Part shown: positions 25,601 through 34,993 of the stretch, piece by piece
How positions within the stretch are numbered: position 1 is the stretch's first letter
Layout of the letters: each line of letters begins with the position of its first letter
NCBI GenBank assembly: GCA_002414385.1
Contig: DHZH01000003.1
Location: 76,530 to 140,529, forward strand
Direction: 5' to 3'
DNA length: 64,000 bases
From: Gammaproteobacteria bacterium UBA5109
GTDB taxonomy: Bacteria; Pseudomonadota; Gammaproteobacteria; Pseudomonadales; Pseudohongiellaceae
Notes under the pieces: model-generated
What the model saw: only the letters and a program-made list of their open reading frames with translations
Databases searched by the model: none
What the model was told of the DNA's origin: nothing
Made by a program: the position numbers and the translations under genes

Positions 25601-27843
25601 CAGTGACACCCAACCGCACCCGTTTCCAGCGCTATTCCCAGACCATTGATGTTGATACCGGAGAGTCGGTTCTGGTCCCGGTCGGAGGTTCAACTGACCT
25701 GGAAAATTTCGGTTCAATCTGGAATGCGCGGAACCAGCTGGCAGATATTTCACAGGCAGATCTGGCTACCCAGCGTACCACCTTTGCTGGCACCTTTACC
25801 GAGGATGCCGGTGACAAGCGTTATATATTTACCTGGCTGGACAGCATTGTAAGTGGAACCAGCGGTGAAGTTGATTCCGGGGAAATTGTCGACTTTACCG
25901 CGGCAACTTTTAATCCGGGACTTTTCACTAATAACTACCGTTATCTGGGCATCAGTGACTCCTCAATTGCCGAAGATCTGGTGGATTATGTGCGTGGCGT
26001 TGACCAGCCCTCACGTGGCTGGCGCTCGCGGCAGACAGACATTCCCGGTGACGACAGCGACAGTCTGGACTACTGGATACTGGGTGATATCGTGCACTCC
26101 TCGCCGATTGTGGTGAACCCGCCCGGTGCCCGCTATAACATTGAATATGGCGATGATACCTATGATGTTTTCCAGCAACAGTATGACCGTCGCCGGCAAA
26201 TGATCTATGTGGGTGGCAATGATGGCATGATCCACGCCTTTAATGGCGGCGTCTGGGATTCGGCAGTGAAAGCCTTTTATACCCAGCAATATGATGAAGA
26301 TGCCGGTACCTACACAGTGGGCCAGAGTCATGAACTCGGGGCAGAAATGTGGGGCTATGTGCCAATGAACCTGCTGCCGCACCTGCAGTGGTTAAAAGAA
26401 TCCGATTATCCGCATGTCTATTTTGTGGATGGCTCGATACAGGCGTATGACGTCAATATCTTTACCCCTGATGCTACCCATCCTGGCGGCTGGGGCACGA
26501 TTCTGGTAGCCACCATGCGTCTTGGTGGCGGTGAATTTGGTGTCGATCTTGACGGGCTAGCGGGTAATGACAGAACCATGCGCTCGGCTGTCGTGATACT
26601 TGATATTACTGATCCGGAAGGTCCGCCGGAACTGATTGCTGAACTCACCGACCCCAATCTGGCTTACACTACCGGAGCGCCAGCCCTGGTCAAGGCCAGG
26701 GTCCCGGATTCTTCCGGTAGTTACGCAACGCCCTCAAGTAATGAGTGGATACTGGTATACGGGTCCGGTCCGACAGACCTGGGCACGGCGACCAGTAATC
26801 AGGATCCGACATTTTATGCTTATGACCTGGTGAACAGAGAACAAATCAATATTGTCAGTACTGCGCAGGTTCCTGCCAGTGATCCCAATGGTTTCTTTGG
26901 TGACTTTCTGGCTGTCGACCTGGACAATGATTTTGTCGATGATGTGATTTATGTGGGAACGGTTGAAGGTACCGAAGCAAATCCGGAAGGGCGTCTGAAA
27001 CGCATTGAACTTGATATTTCTACAAATAATCTGGGTTTATCCAGCACTGGCGGTACGGCAAGCATGACCGACCTGATTGATATCAATAAACCGGTTACGG
27101 GACGGCCCAACACTCGCAGAGATGTGGAAAAGCAGGAACTCTGGATAATGTTTGGTACGGGGCGCCTGTTTACTTCTGCGGATAATCGTTCTACCGCCGA
27201 GCAGTATTTTGTCGGTGTCAAAGACAGCAGTACTGCAGTTAGTGCTAATGACCTGGTGGATACTTCTGATCTGATCGTGAAGACCAACGGCGCTGTTTAC
27301 GACCGGAATTCCGGAGAAGGATCTCCCGCAGCCCTGGATTATGCAGACGGGGATTCTGTCGGTGTATCGGTGGAAACATTCGGTGAATTGTACGGTGCCA
27401 TGGATAACGAGGATGGCTGGTTACATACCCTGAATTCCGGTAACGGCAATCCGGCAGAGCGGGTATTCAATACCTCGCTGGTACTGGGCAGCAGTATTAT
27501 CTTCACGTCCTATCTGCCCTCCTTTGATCTGTGTACAGTTGAAGGTGACGGTTTTCTTTATGCCTATAATTTCCGTACCGGCACGGCCCAGTACTTTGGT
27601 CCCTTCGGTGAGGATGAAGATGGCATCTCCTATGCCGGGGTTGATCTCGGGCAGGGCGCACCATCCGCACCAACCGCTATTGTACGAACGGGTAATGAAG
27701 TAACGGTTGATGGTACAACCAATACTGCCGACCTCTCGGTGGTTACTGGTTCTACCACGGGTGTGACCACCAGTACCGGCTTCTCATCAGCTCCGGGTGC
27801 AGGTGGCAGAATGTCCTGGGAGATACTGGATATACCCTTCTAG
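22699..27843 (+). CDS. pilY1: Type IV pilus tip-associated adhesin PilY1
   Basis: A 1714-residue secreted PilY1-like protein with a signal peptide ending GQVLAQ. The C-terminal half carries the PilY1 beta-propeller (LGDIVHSSPIVV, RRRQMIYVGGNDGMIHAFNGG, AEMWGYVPMNLLPHL, WGTILVATMRLGGGEFGVD). EF-hand-like DxDxDxxxD loops occur at residues 67-75 and 1407-1415; the latter sits at the position of the calcium site that controls pilus retraction in Pseudomonas PilY1. The ATG at 22699 follows GGGAG and was preferred to a TTG seven codons earlier. It is longer than P. aeruginosa PilY1 (about 1160). Confidence 0.93.
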   Translation: MFKHSVKRLPLYIALGLGLGAGQVLAQSSTDFAAQPPLISESASPNVMLVMSKDHELTKKAYSDYSDLDGDGIIDDSYNDNFTYTGYFDSNFCYSYNGGSNRYEPAADISGSIATDGHDCSAVSGDWSGNFMNWATMTRMDIVRSVLFGGFRDIDTATSGATDGVTVLERAFIPEDAHAFVKVYTGDPEKFTPYNGTSSVSFCNMTRDSYANDPLIRVAFEEWPIWASSERVQCHYRDERDSGLDNQPTTSTGHRPSTYEYSIRVQVCEAGVDSDSRRCKAYTDGSSSDVTYKPVGLLQQYGDNASMNFGLITGSYEEKISGGVLRKDILPLTGNADSNDDEIDLDNGTFINQGATDGGIINTISRLELIEWNYSSETYDDCSTWGITKNTFLTSTSSNRQCTNWGNPLSEIYLEALRYFTGDEVSGGAASPTTDFNADDSSYVPSLPQLGWNDPLSAANACATCSIIVLSTGLNSFDTNELGEVTDIWDDAGSSRLSLAALDQLVDDVGDLEGITNGSYLIGNNGSNTDEKCTAKTITSLSDVEGICPEIPALEGGFDIAGLAFHASMNDLRDDFEGIQNVNTYSVALAENLPSFEIDVNGKNVRFVPTCEANTNGSQKLDEGGWTNCSFLNVTVEYQDAFGGSAYISWEDSMWGSDFDMDGISRIEWCIGDDTGLCPGEVDNAAYGSGYSYSDFDWETSGITDDTLQIRTSGVLTAAGFALRFGYTLSGVQDGSNVSLITNTPNSAMDSGSTTSGGKYIARGTLGNGAQTFLLVQGGYQIRRLVSDSGNRIIYHEPAVYTATDSVTTGELLENPLWYTAKYGSFNDVDGDGTPLYNGSSADTREWDTRDTLGNEGADGIPDNFYPVKDPSELISSLGRIFEDLSERISSGTAAAVVTNSSSGLGAVYQAYYHPQYSDDDNNTITWGGVLHSIFIDESGRFREDNGVKGQLEDTDTDYVVDIFFDETVTPNRTRFQRYSQTIDVDTGESVLVPVGGSTDLENFGSIWNARNQLADISQADLATQRTTFAGTFTEDAGDKRYIFTWLDSIVSGTSGEVDSGEIVDFTAATFNPGLFTNNYRYLGISDSSIAEDLVDYVRGVDQPSRGWRSRQTDIPGDDSDSLDYWILGDIVHSSPIVVNPPGARYNIEYGDDTYDVFQQQYDRRRQMIYVGGNDGMIHAFNGGVWDSAVKAFYTQQYDEDAGTYTVGQSHELGAEMWGYVPMNLLPHLQWLKESDYPHVYFVDGSIQAYDVNIFTPDATHPGGWGTILVATMRLGGGEFGVDLDGLAGNDRTMRSAVVILDITDPEGPPELIAELTDPNLAYTTGAPALVKARVPDSSGSYATPSSNEWILVYGSGPTDLGTATSNQDPTFYAYDLVNREQINIVSTAQVPASDPNGFFGDFLAVDLDNDFVDDVIYVGTVEGTEANPEGRLKRIELDISTNNLGLSSTGGTASMTDLIDINKPVTGRPNTRRDVEKQELWIMFGTGRLFTSADNRSTAEQYFVGVKDSSTAVSANDLVDTSDLIVKTNGAVYDRNSGEGSPAALDYADGDSVGVSVETFGELYGAMDNEDGWLHTLNSGNGNPAERVFNTSLVLGSSIIFTSYLPSFDLCTVEGDGFLYAYNFRTGTAQYFGPFGEDEDGISYAGVDLGQGAPSAPTAIVRTGNEVTVDGTTNTADLSVVTGSTTGVTTSTGFSSAPGAGGRMSWEILDIPF

Positions 27844-27887
27844 TGTATAGTACGCTGCAACTGGCTGTCAGACGAAAGCATGAGTAT

Positions 27888-28331
27888 ATGAATACGAACA
27901 AAGAAATGAGAACACCTAGCTCCGGTTTCACCCTGATTGAACTGATGGTCGTGGTGGCAATCATTGGCATTCTTGCCGCCATTGCTATTCCGGCCTATCA
28001 GGATTCCACCATGCGCGCCAATCGCTCTGATGCCCAGATAACCCTCAGTCGTCTGGCAACCCTGCAGGAGCGCTATTATTTCCGCACCAATCAATACACC
28101 GGTGACTTTTCGGATCTGCTCAGTGGTTTAGCCAATAACACCACCAGTATCACCAGTGACGAAGGCTTTTACACAATAGCCCTCACAGCCACTGCCAGTT
28201 CATGGAGCATGACAGCGACCGCAACCGGGACGCAGGCTGATGATACCGAATGTGCGACCCTGACCCTGAATAATCTTGGTGGTAAAACATCTGCCGATGA
28301 TGATGGTGCCGCTACCAGCGAATGCTGGTAG
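27888..28331 (+). CDS. pilE: Type IV pilus minor pilin PilE
   Basis: A 147-residue PilE/PilA-type pilin. The prepilin site is SSG|FTLIELMVVVAIIGILAAIAIPAYQDS, then LATLQERYYFRTNQYT and a C-terminal disulfide pair (ECATL ... SECW). The start at 27888 gives the usual short leader. It follows pilY1 by 44 bp, so pilY2, found between them in P. aeruginosa, is absent. It is the last gene of the operon. Confidence 0.9.
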   Translation: MNTNKEMRTPSSGFTLIELMVVVAIIGILAAIAIPAYQDSTMRANRSDAQITLSRLATLQERYYFRTNQYTGDFSDLLSGLANNTTSITSDEGFYTIALTATASSWSMTATATGTQADDTECATLTLNNLGGKTSADDDGAATSECW

Positions 28332-28353
28332 GCAGGCTGGTTTTCATCGCGTA

Positions 28354-28923
28354 TTAACATGAAATGGGCTTGCCGCTGGCTCCTTCCTTGATACCATCTT
28401 CATTCCTGTCCCTGGCCAGATAAGTCCGCCCGGCACGATTGATAATCAGTTGCTGGGCCAGTTCTGTTTTTTGGCTGGCAGGGCAGAAAGTAAAATTTCC
28501 ATTCTGGTAATTGGTAAATCCCTGTGCTGTCATTTGCAGGTACTGCTTATTCTGAAAGGCCCTGAATATCAGTGTACCTTTGGCTGCCAGTGCCGGGAAT
28601 ACTTCAACCAGACGGTCTTTACCATTGATCTTTCGGTCGCCATTCTGATCCGTGAATACAATAAAGCCTTCCTGCCACTTGCCACCACAATGTTTGCCAT
28701 CTTTACTTCTGCACAGGGTTGTCATCCGGCCCTCATTGACAGCTGTTTGACGGGCCAGACTGATGGCGCGCTGTAATTGTTCTATCACAACCCGGGCCTG
28801 GTTGCGCTCGATAAAGTTTGCATAACCGGGAATCGCCAGATTAAGCAGCACAGAAGCTATTGCCAGTGCGATCAGCAGTTCAAACAGGCTGTAACCAGAA
28901 AATATTTTTGACTTTATTGACAT
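28354..28923 (-). CDS. fimT: Type IV pilus pseudopilin FimT
   Basis: A 189-residue GspH/FimT-family pseudopilin. The prepilin site is SG|YSLFELLIALAIASVLLNLAIPGY. ISLARQTAVNEGRMTTLCRS and GFIVFTDQNGDRKIN are typical of FimT. FimT homologs are accessory minor pilins implicated in DNA uptake in some species (family knowledge). It lies downstream of pilR on the minus strand, convergent with pilE, with a GGGAGG ribosome binding site. Confidence 0.85.
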   Translation of the reverse strand: MSIKSKIFSGYSLFELLIALAIASVLLNLAIPGYANFIERNQARVVIEQLQRAISLARQTAVNEGRMTTLCRSKDGKHCGGKWQEGFIVFTDQNGDRKINGKDRLVEVFPALAAKGTLIFRAFQNKQYLQMTAQGFTNYQNGNFTFCPASQKTELAQQLIINRAGRTYLARDRNEDGIKEGASGKPISC

Positions 28924-28942
28924 GCCACCTCCCTGTGTATGT

Positions 28943-28959
28943 CTGAAGTTTCACTTCAG
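28943..28959. repeat. Short inverted repeat upstream of fimT
   Basis: CTGAAGT and ACTTCAG, separated by TTC, form a 7-bp inverted repeat 20 bp upstream of the fimT ATG and 31 bp after the pilR stop. No T-run follows on either strand, so an operator or leader hairpin is as likely as a terminator. Confidence 0.4.
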
Positions 28960-28990
28960 TAAAGTTGAGAGGCCAGGCCTTGTCAAAAAA

Positions 28991-30325
28991 TCAGTTTTGC
29001 TTATCAAGACCAAGTTTTTTAATGCGATAACGAAAAGAGCGAAAGGACATGCCAAGTTTTTTCGCCGCCGCTGTCTTATTCCAGCGGGTTGCCTCCAGGG
29101 CATTTTTGATGGCGGATCGTTCGATATTTTCCAGGTGATCCTCCAGGGAGAAATCGCCAGAAGGAAGTTCTGTGGCAGTCTGTGTGGCAGGTAAATCTAT
29201 ATCTTCGATGACATCACCTTCACACAGGGCATATGCTCGCTGCAAGAGATTTTCCAGCTCGCGGATATTGCCTGGGAAGCTGTAATTCTCCAGTTTTTCC
29301 AGGGCCTGCTGGGAAATACTGATGCTGCCATTCTGATCGTCCCTGGCCAGCCGGTTAAGAATATTCTGTGCCAGGATGGGGATGTCCATTTTACGCTCAC
29401 GCAGGCTGGGAACTTCCAGTTCGATAACATTGATGCGGTAAAACAGATCCTGCCTGAAATCACCTGATCTGACCGAGTCGGCCAGGTTCTTATGCGTCGC
29501 GCTGATGATTCTGACATCCACCGGAATTTCACTTTGCGAGCCGACCGGACGGATACTTTTTTCCTGGATGGCGCGTAAGAGTTTAACCTGCATGTGCAGC
29601 GGCAGGTCAGCTATTTCATCGAGAAACAGGCTGCCTCCGTCAGCGGCTTTGAATAAACCGATTTTGTTCTTGTCGGCACCGGTAAAGCTGCCTTTGGTAT
29701 GACCGAAGAATTCACTCTCCATTAACTCAGAAGGGACTGCCCCGCAGTTAACCGCAACGAATTCCCGGTCCTTGCGTGGGCCGAGCGAATGAATTGCCCT
29801 TGCTGCCAGCTCTTTGCCGCTGCCCGATTCACCACTGATAAAGACCGGTGCCTGAGAGCGGGCCAGTTTGGAAATCTGCTTTTTCAGCAGGGTAATTTGT
29901 CTGGACTGACCATCGATGTTGATCGGCAGGGCTTCGTCCGGATTTTCAACTCTGGCAGGCTCATGACTGAGTTTCAAAGCAGAGCTGACCAGGGTGCGCA
30001 GTTTCATCAGGTCGACCGGCTTGGAGACAAAATCAAAAGCACCGGACTTTAAGGCGTCTATTGCTGTTTCTGTGCTGCCGTGAGCTGTAATCACAGCGAC
30101 CGGTATGTGAGGGTAGTTGTCCTGAATTTCCCTGACCAGTTCCAGCCCGTTACCATCGGGCAAACGCATATCAGTAAGGCAGAGGTAAAAATCATCCTGC
30201 TTCAGTAAGCGCCGCGCCGATTCCAGGTCCGCAGCAGAACTGGTCTTGAGATCCATGCGGCCAAGCGTAATTTCCAGCAGTTCGCGGATATCAGGCTCGT
30301 CATCTACTATCAGAACTTTTTGCAC
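28991..30325 (-). CDS. pilR: Sigma-54-dependent response regulator PilR
   Basis: A 444-residue NtrC-family regulator. The receiver domain has phospho-acceptor Asp52 in TDMRLPDGNG. The AAA+ domain has Walker A GESGSGKE (165-172), the sigma-54 contact loop GSFTGA (212-217, a Ser variant of GAFTGA) and Walker B GGSLFLDEIADLP. The Fis-type helix-turn-helix is KTAAAKKLGMSFRSFRYRIKKLG at the end. With PilS it should activate major pilin transcription. The gap to pilS is 35 bp. Confidence 0.94.
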   Translation of the reverse strand: MQKVLIVDDEPDIRELLEITLGRMDLKTSSAADLESARRLLKQDDFYLCLTDMRLPDGNGLELVREIQDNYPHIPVAVITAHGSTETAIDALKSGAFDFVSKPVDLMKLRTLVSSALKLSHEPARVENPDEALPINIDGQSRQITLLKKQISKLARSQAPVFISGESGSGKELAARAIHSLGPRKDREFVAVNCGAVPSELMESEFFGHTKGSFTGADKNKIGLFKAADGGSLFLDEIADLPLHMQVKLLRAIQEKSIRPVGSQSEIPVDVRIISATHKNLADSVRSGDFRQDLFYRINVIELEVPSLRERKMDIPILAQNILNRLARDDQNGSISISQQALEKLENYSFPGNIRELENLLQRAYALCEGDVIEDIDLPATQTATELPSGDFSLEDHLENIERSAIKNALEATRWNKTAAAKKLGMSFRSFRYRIKKLGLDKQN

Positions 30326-30360
30326 GATCTGGGTTATCCTAAGTATTGGTGTTGCGGGTA

Positions 30361-31977
30361 TTACATTATGCTTTGCTCTGGCGGAGCAAAGCGAATTCTG
30401 AAACAGGTCCTGTTGTCCTCAGTGCGATGATAGGATATTTGACTTTGGTACGCTTCACAAATCTCCTTGCAGATAAACAGCCCCAGTCCGGTTCCCGAGC
30501 TGGATGTCGTAAAAAAAGGCTCAAAAATACTGGACTGATCATCCGGAGAAATACCGGGACCATCATCGATGATTTCCAGTACCGGACTTTCCTTATCCTT
30601 GTCCAGGGAAACCTGAATTGAAATATGCGGCTTGCCGGTTTGTTTCAGGCTGTAGCGTATACCATTATCACATAAATTGGTCAGGATCTGTTCCAGCTGG
30701 CTGGCATTAAAGCGAATGAATATTTGCTGTTCAGCAAGTTCGAGATCAATCTGCAAGGGGTCTTTATGCGAGGCTTTATACTTCTCGATAAAACCCTGTA
30801 ACCAGTCCTGCAGCGAAATCATTTCCGGTACCATGTCCTGATTGCGTGAAACCCCGAGGATATTATCAATAATGGAATTGACCCGTTTGCTATGAGCTTC
30901 AATAATTTCCAGCAAACGTTGATCAGATTCTGAAATATTCTCGGATTCTTCCAGTAACTGTCCAGCATGGCTGATTGCCCCCAGAGGATTGCGGATTTCA
31001 TGAGCGATACTGGCAGTCAGTCGTCCCAGGGATATCAGTTTCAATTGCTGGGCACGGCTGCTTACCTTGGAATAATCCTCCAGAAATATCAGCACATCGG
31101 TTTTTTTATCTGGTTGCAGGTAGGAAAAACTGGCCTGTATTTCCTGGGCATTCTCGCTGAATTTAATCGGGCTGCTGCGGTAATTGTTATCTTCCTGCCA
31201 CTGTTTCAGTTCATTTGCCAGCTGTTCCGGAAGGTTTAAAAATGCCCCGGATTTACTGTCTCTGTTAAGCAGTTTGTTGGCGGAACTGTTTGAGCTGAGT
31301 ATGCCGCCAGCTGTATTTACCACAATGATACCGGTACGCATTCTCTGAATAATCTGGTAATTCATTTCTTCCAGTGACTTCAGGTCTTCTGCCTGTTGTT
31401 TGGTTAGCAGATCCTTTTGTGAAAGCTTGCTGCTGAGGTACTGCAGAATCAGTGAAATTGAGAACAGGGTCAGACCCAGCAAGCCTACCTGGACATAAAA
31501 GTCTTCGGGTCGTTCCAGCGTGAAAGACAGGTACACTTCGGAATAAAAGGCTGCCAGTGTGCCGACAGCTGCCAGAAAGGTTCCCATGCGATTCTGGAAA
31601 AGGATGTTGCCAGTTGCCACCGGCACGATGACCAGATGCGCCATACCTGTGGAAACACCTCCACAGGTATAACTGATAAGCACCAGAATGATGATGTCGA
31701 TAATGGTGACAGCCAGGTATTGCAGATGTTCCGTCTTTTTTAATTTCGGTAAAAAGCTGCGAAAAAACAGCAAGGCATTAAAAAATATATAAAAAACGGT
31801 GGTGCGGTAATACAGTTCGGGATTGATAATACCAAGGAAATTCAGGTCTGCAGTCAACAGAAAAGAAATGAGAAGAATCAGGGAAAGCAGTAAGCGGTAC
31901 AGACTGTATATGTTGAATACAGAATTATTCTGTTGACGACGTTCCTCATCAATACTGATGGCAGTTGGGTTAAGCAT
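30361..31977 (-). CDS. pilS: Sensor histidine kinase PilS
   Basis: A 538-residue membrane sensor kinase. About six hydrophobic segments lie within residues 26-185, followed by a PAS-like region (about 205-305). The HisKA phospho-acceptor is His326 in TASIAHEIRNPLGAISHA. The HATPase has NLCDNGIRYS and GTGLGLFI. The ATG at 31977 was chosen: it starts 4 bp after the upstream gene, gives a length close to P. aeruginosa PilS (530), and avoids a 37-residue extension that overlaps that gene. Confidence 0.93.
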   Translation of the reverse strand: MLNPTAISIDEERRQQNNSVFNIYSLYRLLLSLILLISFLLTADLNFLGIINPELYYRTTVFYIFFNALLFFRSFLPKLKKTEHLQYLAVTIIDIIILVLISYTCGGVSTGMAHLVIVPVATGNILFQNRMGTFLAAVGTLAAFYSEVYLSFTLERPEDFYVQVGLLGLTLFSISLILQYLSSKLSQKDLLTKQQAEDLKSLEEMNYQIIQRMRTGIIVVNTAGGILSSNSSANKLLNRDSKSGAFLNLPEQLANELKQWQEDNNYRSSPIKFSENAQEIQASFSYLQPDKKTDVLIFLEDYSKVSSRAQQLKLISLGRLTASIAHEIRNPLGAISHAGQLLEESENISESDQRLLEIIEAHSKRVNSIIDNILGVSRNQDMVPEMISLQDWLQGFIEKYKASHKDPLQIDLELAEQQIFIRFNASQLEQILTNLCDNGIRYSLKQTGKPHISIQVSLDKDKESPVLEIIDDGPGISPDDQSSIFEPFFTTSSSGTGLGLFICKEICEAYQSQISYHRTEDNRTCFRIRFAPPEQSIM

Positions 31978-31981
31978 GATT

Positions 31982-32221
31982 TCAGGAATTGTTCTGGTAG
32001 AAAAGTTCTTTATGTTCCTGTTTGCAGAACCAGATTTCTCCATCTGCGATGGCTTCGTCTTCCGGGATATGAGTCGTGCAATACTCACATTTGACTATTT
32101 TCTCACGTACAGGAATTTTCTTTTGCGGCCTGTCAGCTTTAACTTTTGCCTGATAATTCTTTATCATGCGCCAGGCAACAAGTACGACGAGAATAAAAGT
32201 GAGTAGCCTGAATAATCCCAT
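31982..32221 (-). CDS. PP0621-family small membrane protein
   Basis: A 79-residue protein with an N-terminal membrane segment (LFRLLTFILVVLVAWRMI) and a cytoplasmic metal-binding-like tail CEYCTTHIPEDEAI followed by WFCKQEHKELF, giving a CxxC plus C/H arrangement. This matches the PP0621 family, commonly placed next to pilS. It is 4 bp upstream of pilS and probably cotranscribed with pilSR. Function is unknown. Confidence 0.75.
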   Translation of the reverse strand: MGLFRLLTFILVVLVAWRMIKNYQAKVKADRPQKKIPVREKIVKCEYCTTHIPEDEAIADGEIWFCKQEHKELFYQNNS

Positions 32222-32336
32222 AGCCAGGGAACCTCTGATTAATTTTTTTAGCTGTCAGCAACTTTACTTATTGCTGGTGATTAACAGACAATACCCTACC
32301 TACTGGACAATATCCACAGAAGTAAGCCGGTAACTT

Positions 32337-33959
32337 ATGCGCATTTTAATGGTTCAACTGAACCCTCTGGTAGGTGATATTCCCGGAAATACGGAAAAGC
32401 TTCTTGCTGCAGCCAGAAAGGGAATTACCGAGCATAAAGCGGATATTATTGTCTTTCCTGAACTGGTACTGACAGCTTACCCTCCAGAAGATTTATTACT
32501 CAGGCCCAGTATTGATCGTCGCATCGAAACTGCACTCAATAAAATTAAACAGGCAGCCCTGCCGGCCTGTCTGGTAATTGGTTACCCCTGTCGAGAGCAG
32601 GGGAAATTATATAACAGCCTGGCCGTCATTCATGCAGGCGAATGCCTCGCGACTTACCACAAACAATGCCTGCCGAATTATCAGGTCTTTGATGAAAAAC
32701 GTTATTTTGAAGCTGGCAATAAAAGCTGTGTGCTCACGATAAAAGGGATTTCTGTTGCATTTACAATTTGTGAAGACCTCTGGGAAGCCGGGCCGATGCA
32801 ACAGGCCGTGAAAGATGGGGCACAGTTGATGATAAACATAAACGGTTCGCCCTTTCACCAGAATAAATCCCAGGAACGCCAGAAGGTCATGCGCCAGCGC
32901 ATTGCCGAAGGCAAGATTCCGGTTATTTATGTCAATCAGGTGGGTGCACAGGATGAGCTGGTTTTTGATGGTGGTTCCATGGCCCTGGATAGTAATGGCA
33001 AATTGTGTGCCATGGCACCTTTGTACGAAGAAGCCAGTATCCCTGTCGATTGCAGGCTTGATAAAGCAGGGCAGCTGGAGCTGCAGGAAAGCGAGATCGC
33101 TCCTCTACCAGACAGAATTGCCGGAACCTATCAGGCCCTGGTGCTGGGCTTGAGAGAATATATAGAAAAAAACGGTTTTCCAGGTGTGGTGCTTGGTCTG
33201 TCTGGTGGCATAGACTCCGCATTGACCCTGGCATTGGCGGTCGATGCACTTGGAGCTGAAAAGGTACATGCCGTGATGATGCCCTTTACCTACACCTCGG
33301 AAATGAGCATTGAGGATGCCAGGAAAGAAGCCTTGGCGCTGGGCGTCAACTATCGGCTTATTGCGATTGCTGACATATACGACAGTTTTATGCGCGCATT
33401 GCAGGATGAGTTTTCCGGAAGGGAGGCCGATATTAGCGAGCAGAATATCCAGGCTCGCAGCCGCGGTGTGCTCTTGATGGCAATATCCAACAAGCTGAAC
33501 CTGCTGGTATTGACCACGGGTAACAAAAGCGAACTGGCAGTCGGTTATTCCACCCTCTATGGCGATATGGCCGGAGGATTTGATGTGCTCAAGGACGTGC
33601 CGAAGATGCTGGTTTATGAACTGGCCCGTTACCGAAATACAATTAAAGAAGTCATCCCGCCGCGCGTTATAGAAAGGCCGCCATCTGCGGAACTGGCGCC
33701 GGAGCAGGTCGATGAAGACAACCTGCCGCCCTACGAACTGCTGGATCAGATTCTGGAGTTATATATCGAAGAAGACATGAGTGCCGAAGCCATCATCAAC
33801 AGGGGCTTCGACAAAGACACAGTGGAACATGTCATCCGTCTGGTGGACCGCAATGAGCACAAACGTCGCCAGGCGCCGATCGGTATCAGAATCTCCAAAC
33901 GTGGCTTTGGCAGGGACCGGCGTTATCCGATTACTTCAGGCTGGAAGCTGGGGGATTAG
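32337..33959 (+). CDS. nadE: Glutamine-dependent NAD+ synthetase
   Basis: Amidates nicotinic acid adenine dinucleotide to NAD+. The N-terminal nitrilase-type glutaminase domain has its triad Glu42 (FPELVL), Lys109 (YHKQCLPNY) and Cys145 (TICEDLWE). The C-terminal ammonia-dependent synthetase has the PP-loop LSGGIDS (288-294). It is 540 residues, the length of the two-domain form. It stands alone between the PP0621-like gene and a convergent exonuclease. Confidence 0.95.
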   Translation: MRILMVQLNPLVGDIPGNTEKLLAAARKGITEHKADIIVFPELVLTAYPPEDLLLRPSIDRRIETALNKIKQAALPACLVIGYPCREQGKLYNSLAVIHAGECLATYHKQCLPNYQVFDEKRYFEAGNKSCVLTIKGISVAFTICEDLWEAGPMQQAVKDGAQLMININGSPFHQNKSQERQKVMRQRIAEGKIPVIYVNQVGAQDELVFDGGSMALDSNGKLCAMAPLYEEASIPVDCRLDKAGQLELQESEIAPLPDRIAGTYQALVLGLREYIEKNGFPGVVLGLSGGIDSALTLALAVDALGAEKVHAVMMPFTYTSEMSIEDARKEALALGVNYRLIAIADIYDSFMRALQDEFSGREADISEQNIQARSRGVLLMAISNKLNLLVLTTGNKSELAVGYSTLYGDMAGGFDVLKDVPKMLVYELARYRNTIKEVIPPRVIERPPSAELAPEQVDEDNLPPYELLDQILELYIEEDMSAEAIINRGFDKDTVEHVIRLVDRNEHKRRQAPIGIRISKRGFGRDRRYPITSGWKLGD

Positions 33960-33990
33960 TGCAATTGCGCTCTTTGTATAATTCAGCTTT

Positions 33991-34890
33991 CTAGAGTTTT
34001 AACCAGCGCTGTGAAAGCCCGGAGCTCAGGGCAAGTTCTTCAATAATGGTACTGAAGGCGTCCTGATCAATGCCACTCCAGCTCATTTTTTCCATGACCA
34101 GTTGCAGGTGGTCCTGCAGATGCATATCACAGACCACGGTGGTGAGTTTTTTGTTCAGGGGCAGCATTTCACGGTGGGCGTTAAGCAGTGCATGAATACG
34201 TGAGGCACCACGAAATTTCATTTCAGCAACTGCCTCGATGTTTTCCAGAATCAAATCAATACTGGGAAATTTTTTCAGAATTTTTGAGGCTGTGGTGTAG
34301 CCCACACCCGGTATGCCGGGAATGTTATCTATCTTGTCACCGGATAAAGCCAGCATGTCCGGAATTTGCTCCGGTTTGACACCAAACTGTTTTTCCACAC
34401 CGCGACGGTTCAGCACTGTACCTCTGGCAAAGTCCCACCAGGCATCTTCTTCTCCGAGAATCAGCTGGGTAAGGTCCTTGTCGGCAGATACGACGGTGAT
34501 GGCAAAGCCCTGTTCCCTGAAATAACTGGCCAGCGAGCCGATGATGTCATCGGCTTCATAACGATTACTGCCGAATGCGGGAATGCCGACTGCCTGACAG
34601 AAGGCCCGGCAGCGTTCAAACTGCTGTTTGAGTTCCGGTGGAGCAGGGGGGCGATTGGCTTTATAGTCCGGATACAGTTCGCGGCGATAGGATTCTGTCT
34701 GGCTGGAGTCAAAAGCGCAGGCAATATATTGCGGGCTTTTCTGCCTGATCAGCTGGTAAAGAAAATCACTGAAGCCAAAGACAGCATTACTCGGATTACC
34801 ATTGCTGTCTGTGATTGCATCGTCATAAACATGCCAGGCGCGAAAAATGTAAATACTGGAATCGATCAGATAGGCGCGTGGCAAAGGCAT
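33991..34890 (-). CDS. 5'-3' exonuclease / flap endonuclease family
   Basis: A 299-residue stand-alone homolog of the PolA 5'-nuclease domain (Xni/ExoIX-like). Metal-ligand motifs are visible: YLIDSSIYIFRA at the start, AFDSSQTESYRRELYPDYKANR, YEADDIIGSLA, TVVSADKDLTQL and the helix-hairpin-helix GDKIDNIPGIPGVGYTTASKIL. It is longer than E. coli Xni (251), with extra C-terminal residues. The role in repair or Okazaki fragment processing is inferred from the family. Confidence 0.88.
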   Translation of the reverse strand: MPLPRAYLIDSSIYIFRAWHVYDDAITDSNGNPSNAVFGFSDFLYQLIRQKSPQYIACAFDSSQTESYRRELYPDYKANRPPAPPELKQQFERCRAFCQAVGIPAFGSNRYEADDIIGSLASYFREQGFAITVVSADKDLTQLILGEEDAWWDFARGTVLNRRGVEKQFGVKPEQIPDMLALSGDKIDNIPGIPGVGYTTASKILKKFPSIDLILENIEAVAEMKFRGASRIHALLNAHREMLPLNKKLTTVVCDMHLQDHLQLVMEKMSWSGIDQDAFSTIIEELALSSGLSQRWLKL

Positions 34891-34993
34891 GCATCGATTC
34901 TAACTTTTTATTCAATACCCCCTCAATCTTTTTGTTATGATTGAGGCTTATGCATGTAATTTATTGATGAGATTTTGATTTGGGGATCCTGAA

